Part shown: in pieces, positions 8,282 to 17,544 of the stretch
Position numbering within the stretch: position 1 is the first letter of the stretch
Layout: every line of letters begins with the position of its first letter
Origin: an uncultured Propionibacteriaceae bacterium
GTDB lineage: Bacteria; Actinomycetota; Actinomycetes; Propionibacteriales; Propionibacteriaceae
DNA length: 60,142 bases
Assembly: GCA_937965785.1 (NCBI GenBank)
Contig: CALCKT010000054.1
Coordinates: 1 to 60,142 of the forward strand
Reading direction: 5' to 3'
Translations under genes and position numbers: made by a program
The notes under the pieces: model-generated
What the model was told of the DNA's origin: nothing
The model's input: the letters and a program-made list of their open reading frames with translations, nothing else
Database searches by the model: none

Positions 8282-9063
8282 CAGCTCTCCTTGACGTCCA
8301 GCACCGAATGCCCGTCGGCTGAGAACTTCACCGTGATGGGCTTCCCGTGATTCGTTCCGGTCACCTCGATCATTCCTTTCGCGTCCTCCCCGGGGGCCAG
8401 CCGGATCTGCTTCGGAACCGCGCTGGGCCACAGCTCCTGGAACCGGGACCTCGCCACCTCGGGCGCGGAACCTCCCCCGAACCGGTCCAGGTCGGTGGTG
8501 GGGCCATCGTGGGTGCCGCTGGCCGGTTCACTTATCACAACCACCCCGTCGATGGTTTTTATCGTGGACAACAAAGATGGATTTCCCGTCACGGTCACGG
8601 TTCCAGAAACAGAGTTCGCCTCCAGGGTCAGGTCCACGACGCCTCCCAGATTCCTGGCCTCCAACGCCTGAGAAACCACATACCAGTCCTCCCAGCTGCG
8701 CATGGTGGGTTGCACCGGGTAGGGCTCCTCCACCGGCCCTCCCCCTATCGGGTCGGGGCGGTTGGCGTGCCACGCGGCGATCCCCGCCAGACCCACGGCA
8801 CCCACGAATCCCGCGATCAGGATTCCCCGGCGCCTCGGTCCGGGTCGTGCTTCTTCTTGGGAGGGCTGGGGCTGATCATTTCCGGGGATCTGGACCGGTA
8901 GCCCACGAAGCACGTCTCGGCACTGCCGGTGCGTGGTGGCCGCCAGCAGCTCGTCGCGCCGCTTCTGGAACTGATCGTCGGTGAGCCGCCCCTCGGCATA
9001 GTTGGTGGCAAGGATGTCCAGGTAGACATCGCGCTCCTTGAAGGAGACGTGCAACTCACTCAT
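8281..9063 (-). CDS. DUF1707 domain membrane protein
   Basis: A 260-aa protein of unknown role. Residues ~3-55 form a DUF1707 domain (SFKERDVYLDILATNYAEGRLTDDQF... then LRGLP), followed by a Pro/Arg-rich linker, a single membrane segment (GILIAGFVGAVGLAGIAAW, ~82-100) and a ~150-residue extracytoplasmic part. The latter begins PTMRSWEDWYVVSQALEA and contains two similar beta-rich stretches (VSGTVTVTGNPS and KGMIEVTGTNHG), suggesting a duplicated fold. It is translationally coupled to folA. The second DUF1707 gene of this window (2367-2948) is otherwise unrelated. The start is supported by a TAGCGT -10 six nt upstream. Confidence 0.75.
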   Translation of the reverse strand: MSELHVSFKERDVYLDILATNYAEGRLTDDQFQKRRDELLAATTHRQCRDVLRGLPVQIPGNDQPQPSQEEARPGPRRRGILIAGFVGAVGLAGIAAWHANRPDPIGGGPVEEPYPVQPTMRSWEDWYVVSQALEARNLGGVVDLTLEANSVSGTVTVTGNPSLLSTIKTIDGVVVISEPASGTHDGPTTDLDRFGGGSAPEVARSRFQELWPSAVPKQIRLAPGEDAKGMIEVTGTNHGKPITVKFSADGHSVLDVKES

Positions 9064-9069
9064 GGGCAA

Positions 9070-9075
9070 ACGCTA
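9070..9075 (-). promoter_or_regulatory. -10 element TAGCGT of the DUF1707-folA operon (leaderless)
   Basis: TAGCGT on the minus strand with 6 nt to the ATG at 9063, and no Shine-Dalgarno. Confidence 0.5.
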
Positions 9076-9172
9076 TCCCGTGGCCGTGACCGTTCGCAGC
9101 CCGTTCGGGGGCATCGAAGACCCTGGTCTGATCCCCGGGGAATTTGTCAGAGCCCTCGGGCAGAATTGCTGC

Positions 9173-11425
9173 GTGGTCGAGTTCTTCGGGGTCAGGCATC
9201 ATTCGCCGGCTGCGGCGCGCCTGGTCGCCCAGCGGATCACGGACCGCCCACCCGCAGCAGTGCTGATCGAGGGCCCCACCGAGTACAACCAGCGCATCGA
9301 GGAACTGATGCTCGACCACGAGCTGCCGGTCATGCTCTACTCGTGGGCACCAATGTTCCCGGATGCCCCCGAGGACAGCACGGATTGGGGCATCCGCCGG
9401 GGCAGTTTCTACCCGCTGACCGACTACAGCCCCGAATGGGTCGCCCTGCGCACCGCACACCGGGCGGGGGTGCCGGTCGAGTTCATCGACCTGCCCTGGT
9501 TGGCCTTCGCGGACATCGCCGTGGCGGAGAACCGCTACGCCGAGACCCCGGTCACCGAGGAGGCCGCAGAGAAGCTGATCCGGGAGTTCGGTGTCGACGA
9601 CATGTCCGGCCTGATCGACGAGCTGGTCGAGATCGACCCGGAGCTGTCGCTGGATTCCTACCGGGAGCGGATCGGGTTGCTCGGGTCGATCCTGCGCGGC
9701 GAACCCGATCCGGAGACAAGGGCGCGCGAGGCGCACATGGCGCAACGGATAACCGACGCCCGGCGGCGTTTCGGCGATGACATTCTGGTGGTGTGCGGGG
9801 CCGCTCACGTCGATGGGCTGGAGGCGCTGCTGTCGAGGGAGGTGGAGCCGGTGGAGGTGTGGGTGCCACCGGCCGACGACGACCGCTACGGCATCGCACT
9901 TACCCCCACCTCCTACGCGGCGCTCGACGCCCTCGACGGTTATGACGCGGGCCAGCCGAATCCCGGTTTCTACGACCGTCTGTACCGGGACCGCGCCGAG
10001 GGGCGGCGTGACACCAGTGAGGAACTCCTGGGGCAGGTCGTGCTGGAGCTGCGCAGGGCGAAACAGTTCGTCTCCCCCGCCGACCTGATCGCGGTGCAGG
10101 CCACCGCCGGGGCCCTCGCACAGCTGCGGGGGCATCAGCAGATCTGGCGCACCGATCTCGTCGAGGGAATCACGACCGCCCTCGTCAAGGACGACTCCGG
10201 GAAGGAGCACCCGCTGCTGCTCCACGTCAACGACGCCCTGCGCGGTGACCGGCTCGGACGTCTGGCCGCGGGCACCCGGCAACCGCCGCTGACACTCGAA
10301 CTCCGCGCCGGGTTGGAGGCCCTGGGGCTGCTTCCCAAACCGAAGGGACGAGAGGAGTCCGCCGACCTGTCGAACGACCTCGGGCTGCGGCGTTCACAGC
10401 TGCTGCACTCCTTGGTGGCCCTGGAGATCCCGGGTATCAGGCTGACCGCCAGCGCGGACGATGACGGTATCGAACGCTGGTTCCTGGTGTGGACCCCGGC
10501 CTTCGAGGGATCCCTGGTGGAGGTCGCCCGTTACGGGGGCAACCGGGAGCAGGCGGTGACCGCTCGTCTGCTGGAACGCGCCGCCGGTATCACCTCGGAC
10601 CCGGCGGCCGCCGCGAATCTCGTCCTGGAGGCCGCCCTGTGCGGGGTGGCCCGTCTGTCGGTCAGTCTCCAGGCCCGCACCGAGACCCTGCTGGCCACTT
10701 CCGCAAACCTGATGGGCATCGGTGCCGCGGCCGGTGTGCTGATGCGGCTCTACCGTTACGACCCGATCCTGCGAGCCACCGGTCGCGCGGATCTGGGGCG
10801 CCTGCTGATCACGGCCTTCGATCGGTCGGTGCGGCTGCTGGAACGCCTCTCACCGCTGCCGGAGGGACCGGGGCTGGAGGATTTCATCCAGGCCTTGTAC
10901 CAGCTGACCGACAGCGCGGAACGGGTCGGTGGAGATCTGGGTTACGACATCGACGGCTACCACCAGGCCCTCTCGGTGGTGGTGGCGGACGACCGTCAGG
11001 CACCCACCGTCCGGGGAGCCGCCCTGGGCGCCCAGTGGCTGGCCGGGGCTCGCCCGGATCCGGAGATCGCCGAGCTGCTGTCCGTGATCGCGCTTCCCGA
11101 GCAGCTCGGCGATTTCGTCGCGGGCCTGTTGGGGGTGGCCCGGGAAGCGGCCCTGCGACGTCCGGACGCCCTGCTCCGCCTCGACGACATCCTCACCGGC
11201 CTGGACGATGCAGCGTTCTTCGCCTCCCTGCCGGGGTTGCGGCGCGCGTTCAGCCGCTACACTCAGCGCGAACGTTTCCAGGTTGCGCAGCTCATACTGG
11301 GAGAAGCTGCGGGATCGACGCTCCTGGATTTCTCCGGTTCCGCCGAGGACGCAACCGCCATCGCGGAGTTCGAGTCCGCCGTCGCGAAATCGCTGGATCG
11401 TTTCCTCGGGAGGCGGCATGGATGA
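9173..11425 (+). CDS. DUF5682 family protein (YehM-like)
   Basis: First gene of the five-gene YehI/L/M/P/Q-like block; 750 aa, cytosolic, function unknown. The N-terminal ~270 residues resemble the TraB/ChaN/EreA-type hydrolase fold: FFGVRHHSP with His9-His10, a VLIEGP strand with Glu33, and a later VVCGAAHVDGL with a GxxH motif ending at His212. These would be the candidate catalytic or metal-binding residues (inference). The rest is helical, with Leu/Ala-rich repeats. GTG 9173 starts the conserved sequence immediately (MVEFFGVRHHSP), with a CAGAAT hexamer 6 nt upstream; an ATG at 9062 would overlap the divergent gene. The stop overlaps the VWA gene by 8 nt. Confidence 0.8.
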   Translation: MVEFFGVRHHSPAAARLVAQRITDRPPAAVLIEGPTEYNQRIEELMLDHELPVMLYSWAPMFPDAPEDSTDWGIRRGSFYPLTDYSPEWVALRTAHRAGVPVEFIDLPWLAFADIAVAENRYAETPVTEEAAEKLIREFGVDDMSGLIDELVEIDPELSLDSYRERIGLLGSILRGEPDPETRAREAHMAQRITDARRRFGDDILVVCGAAHVDGLEALLSREVEPVEVWVPPADDDRYGIALTPTSYAALDALDGYDAGQPNPGFYDRLYRDRAEGRRDTSEELLGQVVLELRRAKQFVSPADLIAVQATAGALAQLRGHQQIWRTDLVEGITTALVKDDSGKEHPLLLHVNDALRGDRLGRLAAGTRQPPLTLELRAGLEALGLLPKPKGREESADLSNDLGLRRSQLLHSLVALEIPGIRLTASADDDGIERWFLVWTPAFEGSLVEVARYGGNREQAVTARLLERAAGITSDPAAAANLVLEAALCGVARLSVSLQARTETLLATSANLMGIGAAAGVLMRLYRYDPILRATGRADLGRLLITAFDRSVRLLERLSPLPEGPGLEDFIQALYQLTDSAERVGGDLGYDIDGYHQALSVVVADDRQAPTVRGAALGAQWLAGARPDPEIAELLSVIALPEQLGDFVAGLLGVAREAALRRPDALLRLDDILTGLDDAAFFASLPGLRRAFSRYTQRERFQVAQLILGEAAGSTLLDFSGSAEDATAIAEFESAVAKSLDRFLGRRHG

Positions 11426-12515
11426 ACGATTGACACGCTGGCGGCTGGTGCTGGGGCGGGGTTCGGAACGGCTCGGGGACCTGGATCCCCAGCAGCAGGC
11501 CCGCTCCGATGCCCTGGGGTACCTGTATGACCGGGAGGGTCAGGGCGGCGGCACCGGAGCAGGGGACGGGGCCTCGAGGCTGACCGTTCCGGAATGGATC
11601 AACGAGATCCACACCCTGTTCCCGAAACACACCGTCCGCACCATCGAGGAGGACGCCCTGGAGCGTTACGGCATGGTCGAGCTGGTGACCGACAAGGAAC
11701 TCCTGGAACGGGTGGAGCCCTCCGAGACGCTGCTGCAGGCGATCCTGCAGACCAAACACCTGATGAACTCCGATGTGCTGCAGGCAGCCAGGCAGATCGT
11801 GCGGAAGGTCGTCGCGGACCTGGTGGAGAAGATGCGCCCCAGGATCCGGCGCACGCTGACGGGTCGACGCGACCCCAACCGGCGCAGTTTTTTCAAGGTG
11901 GCGGCGAACTTCGACCCGAAGCGCACCATCCGCGCCAACTTGAAGAACTACTCGGCAGAGACGCAGCAGCTGGTCATCTCGGAGCCGATCTTCTACTCGC
12001 GCACCCGCAGGCAGTCGGAGAAGTGGCAGTTCATGGTTGTGGTGGACCAGTCGGGTTCGATGGCCGAATCCGTGATCCACTCTGCCGTGACGGCCTCCAT
12101 CTTCCACGGACTTCCGGCCTTGCAGAACCATCTGATCGCCTTCGACACCTCGGTGGTGGACCTCACATCAGACATCGCCGATCCCGTCGAGACGCTGATG
12201 AAGGTGCAGCTCGGCGGGGGCACCGACATCGCGCGGGCCATGCGCTACGCCGAATCGCTCATCACCGAACCGCGAAGGGCCATGGTGGTACTCATCACGG
12301 ACCTGTACGAGGGCGGCTCGGTGCACGACCTGGTCCAGTGCGTCACCCGGATGATCCAAGGCGGCAGCAAGGTGCTGATCCTGGGCGCACTGACCACGAA
12401 CGGGGCGGCCTCCTTCGACGAGGAGCTGGGGCGGCGGCTGGCCGCGCGGGGAGCCCGGGTGGGGGTCATGACCCCGTACGAGCTGGCCGACTGGGTGGCG
12501 GAGGTGATCCGGTGA
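11418..12515 (+). CDS. VWA domain protein (YehP/CoxE-like)
   Basis: A 365-aa protein with a C-terminal von Willebrand A domain (~200-365). All metal-ion-dependent adhesion site elements are present: D210-Q-S212-G-S214, Thr269 in GGGTDIARAM and Asp295 in LITDLYEGG. The N-terminal ~200 residues are helical and charged. VWA proteins paired with MoxR ATPases are known to act as co-factors that bring substrates to the AAA+ ring; here the MoxR partner is four genes on. The gene overlaps DUF5682 by 8 nt and the SWIM gene by 4 nt (GTGA). No signal peptide, so cytosolic. Confidence 0.87.
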   Translation: MDERLTRWRLVLGRGSERLGDLDPQQQARSDALGYLYDREGQGGGTGAGDGASRLTVPEWINEIHTLFPKHTVRTIEEDALERYGMVELVTDKELLERVEPSETLLQAILQTKHLMNSDVLQAARQIVRKVVADLVEKMRPRIRRTLTGRRDPNRRSFFKVAANFDPKRTIRANLKNYSAETQQLVISEPIFYSRTRRQSEKWQFMVVVDQSGSMAESVIHSAVTASIFHGLPALQNHLIAFDTSVVDLTSDIADPVETLMKVQLGGGTDIARAMRYAESLITEPRRAMVVLITDLYEGGSVHDLVQCVTRMIQGGSKVLILGALTTNGAASFDEELGRRLAARGARVGVMTPYELADWVAEVIR

Positions 12516-14500
12516 GCCGCCCGGACCTACTCCGTTTGAACGATGCCGCGCTGGAGGACCTGACCAACAAGGGCACCCTGCGGCGGGCCCGGAAGGAACT
12601 CGGTGCTGCGTCCCTGACCGTCACCGAGGCCGATGACGGAACGGTGACGGCCTCCTCGGACGACGGAACCACCTGCGTCCTGTACGCGAACCGGCCCTTC
12701 GCGGAGTGGACCTGTTCCTGTCTGGCCGCGAACAACTGCCGCCACATCGTCCGCGCGATCCTGCACTATCAGGCCGCCTGCTCCGGGCCGGGCGTCGTCG
12801 AGGAAGAGGAGCCGGATTCGACGGACCTGCCCGGGCCGGAGACTCCCGGGGCCACAGCCCCCGGGAAGGTGGAACCGGAGGCCGTCTTCAACCCGGCCGA
12901 CATCCCCCGTGAACACCTGAGGGCCGCTCTCTCCCCCGCCGCCCTGAGGCGGGCCGATCAGTTGGCCGGGCAGGGCCTGCTGGCTCATGTCGGGAGCATC
13001 AGGGGAATCTCCGTGGTACGGATCCACCACCCGACCCCCGTGTCGGTGCGTTTCCTGGCCGGCGCCGACCTCAACTACGTGCGCTGCACCTGCCACGACC
13101 CCGATCCGTGTCTTCACGTCGCGGTCGCGGTCGCTGCCGCGGCGGGCAGGCAGTTCGGGGACACCGGTCTGGTGTCCGTTGTGGGGGACGAGTGGCGACC
13201 GGATGCATCCCTGCTCTCCGGGATCCGTGGGGCGGTCGGTGAGTTGGTGAGGGTCGGGGCGGAGTCCGGGCACCGGAACCTGCGTGGGGTCTGGCGCCGC
13301 CTGTCGGTCAGGGCCCGTGAGGCCGAGTTGCATCACGTCGCCGACGTTCTGGACGAGCTGTTGGACGAACTGGCCCGTTACGAGGCCCGCAGCCAGGAAT
13401 TCACCCCGTCGCGGCTGGTCGAGTTGTCCGCCGAGCTGTTGGCGCGGGTGATGTCCCTGGGCAATCCGGAACCGGATCGGATCCCGGATCGGCTCGTCGC
13501 GGGTTCCCCCGCCCAGCAGACGCGGGTGTCGAAGGCCCGGTTGATCGGCCTTGGAACCGAGTTCGTCGAACTGGACGACGAGTGCCGGTTGATCGCTCAC
13601 CTGGTGGATGCCCGAAGCGGCGCTCCGATGCGGGTCACGAAACGGATCACCGACGAGGAGCACAAGCCCTCCTCGCAGCTCGCGGGCGGCCTGGTCTCCG
13701 GTATCACCATCGGCAGCTGGGGTGGTGGGCAGGTGATGTCGCTGGGCGGCCGGATGTTCGGGCACGGAGATTTCTCCCACACCAACAGGTCGGCGGTGGG
13801 TCTTCCCGCGGGCGCGATGGACCAGTTGGAGGCACCGTTCCGGGTGGAGACCATCGCCGAGCTGGCCACCCAGCAGACCCGACTGCCCGCCGTGCTGGAT
13901 GATCGTTCCGCAGGCACCGACCTGGCCGCCTGCCGGGCGACCGGCGTCGGGAACATCCATTTCGACCCCGGCATTTCCAGTCTCGTGGCCGACCTGCGGG
14001 ACGCCGATGGGCAATTATTCCAGCTGGCCCTTCGCCACACCGCCCGCCGCGACGGGAGCGTGCGCGCCACCCTGGTTCGCCTGCTGAGCTGGGAGAAGGA
14101 TTTCCCCGAGGATGCGTTCGTCTCGGGAAGGTGGCGTTGGGGTGCCAGAAGGGTCGTGGTGGATCCGTTGCTGCTGGTCGGGGACGGTGTCCCTCTCCAG
14201 CCGCACGTGGCAGAACCCGTCGCGACGGATGTCGATTGGCGAACCGGGACCGGGGATGCGCCGCTGACCAGCCCGGGGGCCCTGCTGCGGGGGCTCGACT
14301 CCCTGCTGGGGGAACTTCTGCTGGCGGGTGCCGACCGCATCCACCTCCGCGACCGCGAATGGCGCGATTTCGTCCGGAAGGCCCGCGCGGCGGGAAGCCA
14401 GCTGATCGCGGACCACACCCGGGCTTTCCTCGACCACCGGGACCCGGCCCGGGTGGAGGAGCTGCTGCTGATCTCGGCCTTCGGCGGCCCGTTGGCGTGA
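12512..14500 (+). CDS. double SWIM zinc-finger protein (YehQ-like)
   Basis: A 662-aa protein with two SWIM motifs CxCx(n)CxH: Cys68, Cys70, Cys76, His78 (TCSCLAANNCRH) and Cys192, Cys194, Cys200, His202 (CTCHDPDPCLH). SWIM fingers bind DNA or protein. A Pro/Glu-rich linker separates them (~100-125). The C-terminal two thirds is a globular region without a recognised domain. The GTG start overlaps the VWA stop as GTGA, so the two are translationally coupled. The family is found with MoxR/VWA/WGR partners; its biochemical role is unknown. Both fingers look intact. Confidence 0.83.
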   Translation: MSRPDLLRLNDAALEDLTNKGTLRRARKELGAASLTVTEADDGTVTASSDDGTTCVLYANRPFAEWTCSCLAANNCRHIVRAILHYQAACSGPGVVEEEEPDSTDLPGPETPGATAPGKVEPEAVFNPADIPREHLRAALSPAALRRADQLAGQGLLAHVGSIRGISVVRIHHPTPVSVRFLAGADLNYVRCTCHDPDPCLHVAVAVAAAAGRQFGDTGLVSVVGDEWRPDASLLSGIRGAVGELVRVGAESGHRNLRGVWRRLSVRAREAELHHVADVLDELLDELARYEARSQEFTPSRLVELSAELLARVMSLGNPEPDRIPDRLVAGSPAQQTRVSKARLIGLGTEFVELDDECRLIAHLVDARSGAPMRVTKRITDEEHKPSSQLAGGLVSGITIGSWGGGQVMSLGGRMFGHGDFSHTNRSAVGLPAGAMDQLEAPFRVETIAELATQQTRLPAVLDDRSAGTDLAACRATGVGNIHFDPGISSLVADLRDADGQLFQLALRHTARRDGSVRATLVRLLSWEKDFPEDAFVSGRWRWGARRVVVDPLLLVGDGVPLQPHVAEPVATDVDWRTGTGDAPLTSPGALLRGLDSLLGELLLAGADRIHLRDREWRDFVRKARAAGSQLIADHTRAFLDHRDPARVEELLLISAFGGPLA

Positions 14501-14548
14501 GCCCTGCCCTTGGGGAAGACCGCGAAAATATTTGTCAGCCCCTGCCTC

Positions 14549-14554
14549 TAAGCT
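14549..14554 (+). promoter_or_regulatory. possible -10 TAAGCT before the WGR/DUF4132 gene
   Basis: TAAGCT lies 8 nt before the ATG at 14563, in the only real gap (62 nt) of the block. It would give DUF4132-MoxR their own near-leaderless promoter. A TTGTCA at 14532 is too close (11 nt) to be its -35. Confidence 0.4.
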
Positions 14555-14562
14555 TCCCTGCC

Positions 14563-17544
14563 ATGAAACGACGCCTGCACCTGACAGAAGGTGGCTCTGA
14601 CAAATTCTGGTACATCGACGTGGCCGAGGACCATGTGACGGTCCGCTACGGTCGCAGCGGAACCGCAGGCACGACGAGGACGAAACAGTACGAATCCGCG
14701 GACAAGGCCCTCACCGAGGCGAAGAAGCAGGTGGCCGCGAAGATCAAGAAGGGCTACACCGACGACGCCACGGCTTCCACCGAGGAGCTGGAAACCACGG
14801 AGGCCGCCCGGCCCGGGAGGAAGAAGAACGAAACCGGAGCCGCGGAGCAGAGGATCGCCGAACCGGTCGGCGCTCCCCTCGAGGTCTCGGACCTGGACGC
14901 GGATGATCTGGGGCTGGTGCTCACTCCTTTCGAACGCGCCTACGACATCAACGCCGAGGTGAGCATCGAGGTCGACGATTCACCTTTCGATCCCGAGGCC
15001 GAGCTGGAACGGGCCAAACGCATCGTCGTGTTCGAACCCTACAGCGACGGTTACGCCCGGATGCTGCGAGTGCGGTTCACCGAACCCCCGTTCGACAAAA
15101 TGCCCGGTCCAGAACGGATCACGTGGTGGGTGAAGCATTTGAAAGAGCTCCAGAAAATCAGGGAAAAGGAATACCAGGCGAATCAGAAGAATCAATACAG
15201 CTACAGCAGAGATACCACGCTCTACTGGCCCACCTGGTTGAAGGTGATTCTGCGCACCAACTGGCGCGCTCCGCTCGCCAAATGCGCAGCCGAGCTCGGC
15301 AAACTCGTCGAAGGAGCGCTGGTTCTTCGTCCTCTCCTGACCATGTTCTCCGATGCCGACATCACCGCGGCCCGAGTAGGGTTGCCGTCGCCTCTACCCG
15401 CACCACTCAGCGCCCGGCAGTACTACGGCTACGACATAATCGACCATTCGGTCTTCGCAGCTGCCGGGTTGGACTCTCTCGATCAGGATGAGGCTCGAAG
15501 TCTGCTGGAAGCCGTGCCGAAGATTCACCTGCAGCACGACGACTTCCACAGCTTCGCCCTGGTTGGGTTGGTGCTCCCCACGCCCACCGAGCGGGTCGCT
15601 TTCGCTCGCCGCACGGGAGCGCGGGTCGTCGAGTGGAGTGGTGTGGTGCCGTGGTTGGTGGCAACCGGCAGGGAAGGTTTTGGCCTGCTGCTGAGCTGGC
15701 TTGATCAGCAGGCCCGGGAAACCTCCCAGGCAATGCTGACTTCGGCTGCTGAAGTGGGGCACGGCCCGGGAATGGCCGGTTTGTTCTTGGACGCGCTGAA
15801 AACCAAGGCGGCCGATGTTGCGACGCATTGGCTGCGCTCTCACCTGCCCCAGGTCTTGGCTGCGGATCTCACTCGTTCCCAGGCCGATGCCTTGGCTCCT
15901 CTGCTGAGGGAGATCCCCACCGAACAGATCCGAGGCGTTGTCGAGCAGACCAAGGGCAGCACCCGAGCAGTCATCGAGGAGATCCTGAACGAATCCGCAA
16001 CCCCGGAACTACCCGATGACACCGCCTGGTGGACGGAGGCCAGCAGCTCCCCGAAGCTACCGGCGGCACAGGATCTTCCGTTCAGTGCCGATGGTCTGCC
16101 GCCGATCCTGATCGATGGTCAGTACCGGCTGGGCGCCGAACGGGTGGAGGAGCTGTTGCGGGCTTTGAGCACCGCTGAGCGGCATCCGTTGACCGCGGCG
16201 GTGCATGACCGGGCCGATCGCCTCAGCCGGGATCGCTTCGCCCTGGCACTTTTCAATCTCTGGTTGGCTGCTGGTGCTCCCGCGAAACTGTCGTGGTTGA
16301 TGACCGGAGCCGGCTGGCTGGGAGACAACGAATTCGTCAACACCCTCACCCCGCTGATCCGGGAATGGCCGGGAGTAAGCCATCACCAACGGGCCGTGAA
16401 AGGCCTCACCGCGCTGCGCAACGTCGCATCGGACGAAGCCCTGCAACAGATCTCCGGGATCGCAGCAAAGGTGAAATTCGCCGGCCTGAAGAAACGCGCC
16501 GGCCAGGCGATGGACGAGATCGCCACCCAACGTGGCTTCACCCGCGACGAACTCGAAGACCGGGTGATCCCCGACGGAGGTCTCGGCGAACGCGGCACCC
16601 GCATCTTCGACTACGGAACCCGCCGCTTCCTGGCCTATGTGACCCCGGAAGGCAAACTTGCCGCACGCCTCCTGGATGCCGAATACCACCCCACCGGCAA
16701 GGTACTCAGCACCCTCCCAGCACCCAACAAAAGCGATAATTCCGAGCAAGCGAAGGCGGCAAAGGCCGAATACAACCTCGTCAAGAAAGCTGTCACCACC
16801 CTGGCGAAGGTCCAACTGGCACGCTTCGAACGCGCCATGATCCAAGACCGCCGCTGGACCCCGGAAGACCACGCCCGCTTCATCGCCCCCCACCCCGTCC
16901 TCAGACGACTCCTGGCAGGAATCATCTGGGGCCTCTACGACACGGAAAACACCCTGACAGCCACCGCCCGCATCGACGAGGACGGCCACCTCGTCGACCC
17001 CGACGACGAACCCGTCAACACCGAAGGCTGCTCCATCGGGATCGTTCACCCCCTGGAACTGGACGACACCACCAAAGCCGCCTGGGGCGAGGTACTGGCC
17101 GACTACGAACTCGCCCAACCGTTCAAACAACTCGACCGACCCACCTTCCACCTCCCAGAAAACCAGGGCGACGACACGAAACTCCACGACCTACCCAAAG
17201 GAAAATTCCCCGCCACCAGACTCATCGGAGCCTTCAACAAATACGGCTGGGAACGAGGCGAAGCCCTCGACGCAGGCACCTACTGCCTCCACGCCCTCAC
17301 AATCCCAACAGCCAACCTCACAGCAGTAATCCGCTACACAGGCATGTGGATGGGCCCCATGACAGACCAAGAAGACCAAGAAATCGAAGCAGTCTTCATC
17401 CTCAAAGGCTGCCACGACCCGAAAAACCTCGGCTGGGGAGACAAAATGGACACCAAAGAACTCAAACGCATCCCCTGGAACCAAGCCCCACCCAAAATCG
17501 TCTCCGAGATCCTGGCCGCCTTGAAGGAGATGTCGAACACATGA
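14563..17544 (+). CDS. WGR domain / DUF4132 protein (YehI/MolR-like)
   Basis: A 993-aa protein, the largest of the block. Residues 1-~70 are a WGR domain: SDKFWYIDV and VTVRYGRSGTAGT, the signature of a module that in PARP-type proteins contacts DNA ends. A Lys-rich linker follows; the remainder is the DUF4132 region with helical repeats, ending in a conserved module (LIGAFNKYGWERGEALDAG). E. coli YehI/MolR has the same architecture. It overlaps the MoxR gene by ATGA. Codon use changes inside the gene: about 16700-17495 is strongly A/C-ending and G/T-poor, returning to normal at the last ~15 codons. This suggests a mosaic origin. Biochemical function is unknown. Confidence 0.85.
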   Translation: MKRRLHLTEGGSDKFWYIDVAEDHVTVRYGRSGTAGTTRTKQYESADKALTEAKKQVAAKIKKGYTDDATASTEELETTEAARPGRKKNETGAAEQRIAEPVGAPLEVSDLDADDLGLVLTPFERAYDINAEVSIEVDDSPFDPEAELERAKRIVVFEPYSDGYARMLRVRFTEPPFDKMPGPERITWWVKHLKELQKIREKEYQANQKNQYSYSRDTTLYWPTWLKVILRTNWRAPLAKCAAELGKLVEGALVLRPLLTMFSDADITAARVGLPSPLPAPLSARQYYGYDIIDHSVFAAAGLDSLDQDEARSLLEAVPKIHLQHDDFHSFALVGLVLPTPTERVAFARRTGARVVEWSGVVPWLVATGREGFGLLLSWLDQQARETSQAMLTSAAEVGHGPGMAGLFLDALKTKAADVATHWLRSHLPQVLAADLTRSQADALAPLLREIPTEQIRGVVEQTKGSTRAVIEEILNESATPELPDDTAWWTEASSSPKLPAAQDLPFSADGLPPILIDGQYRLGAERVEELLRALSTAERHPLTAAVHDRADRLSRDRFALALFNLWLAAGAPAKLSWLMTGAGWLGDNEFVNTLTPLIREWPGVSHHQRAVKGLTALRNVASDEALQQISGIAAKVKFAGLKKRAGQAMDEIATQRGFTRDELEDRVIPDGGLGERGTRIFDYGTRRFLAYVTPEGKLAARLLDAEYHPTGKVLSTLPAPNKSDNSEQAKAAKAEYNLVKKAVTTLAKVQLARFERAMIQDRRWTPEDHARFIAPHPVLRRLLAGIIWGLYDTENTLTATARIDEDGHLVDPDDEPVNTEGCSIGIVHPLELDDTTKAAWGEVLADYELAQPFKQLDRPTFHLPENQGDDTKLHDLPKGKFPATRLIGAFNKYGWERGEALDAGTYCLHALTIPTANLTAVIRYTGMWMGPMTDQEDQEIEAVFILKGCHDPKNLGWGDKMDTKELKRIPWNQAPPKIVSEILAALKEMSNT

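Noticed and set aside
9173..9983. DUF5682 as a macrolide-resistance esterase
   Set aside because: Only the fold-level motifs resemble EreA; the length, the fused 480-residue C-terminal part and the operon context fit the YehM family, and no antibiotic gene is nearby.
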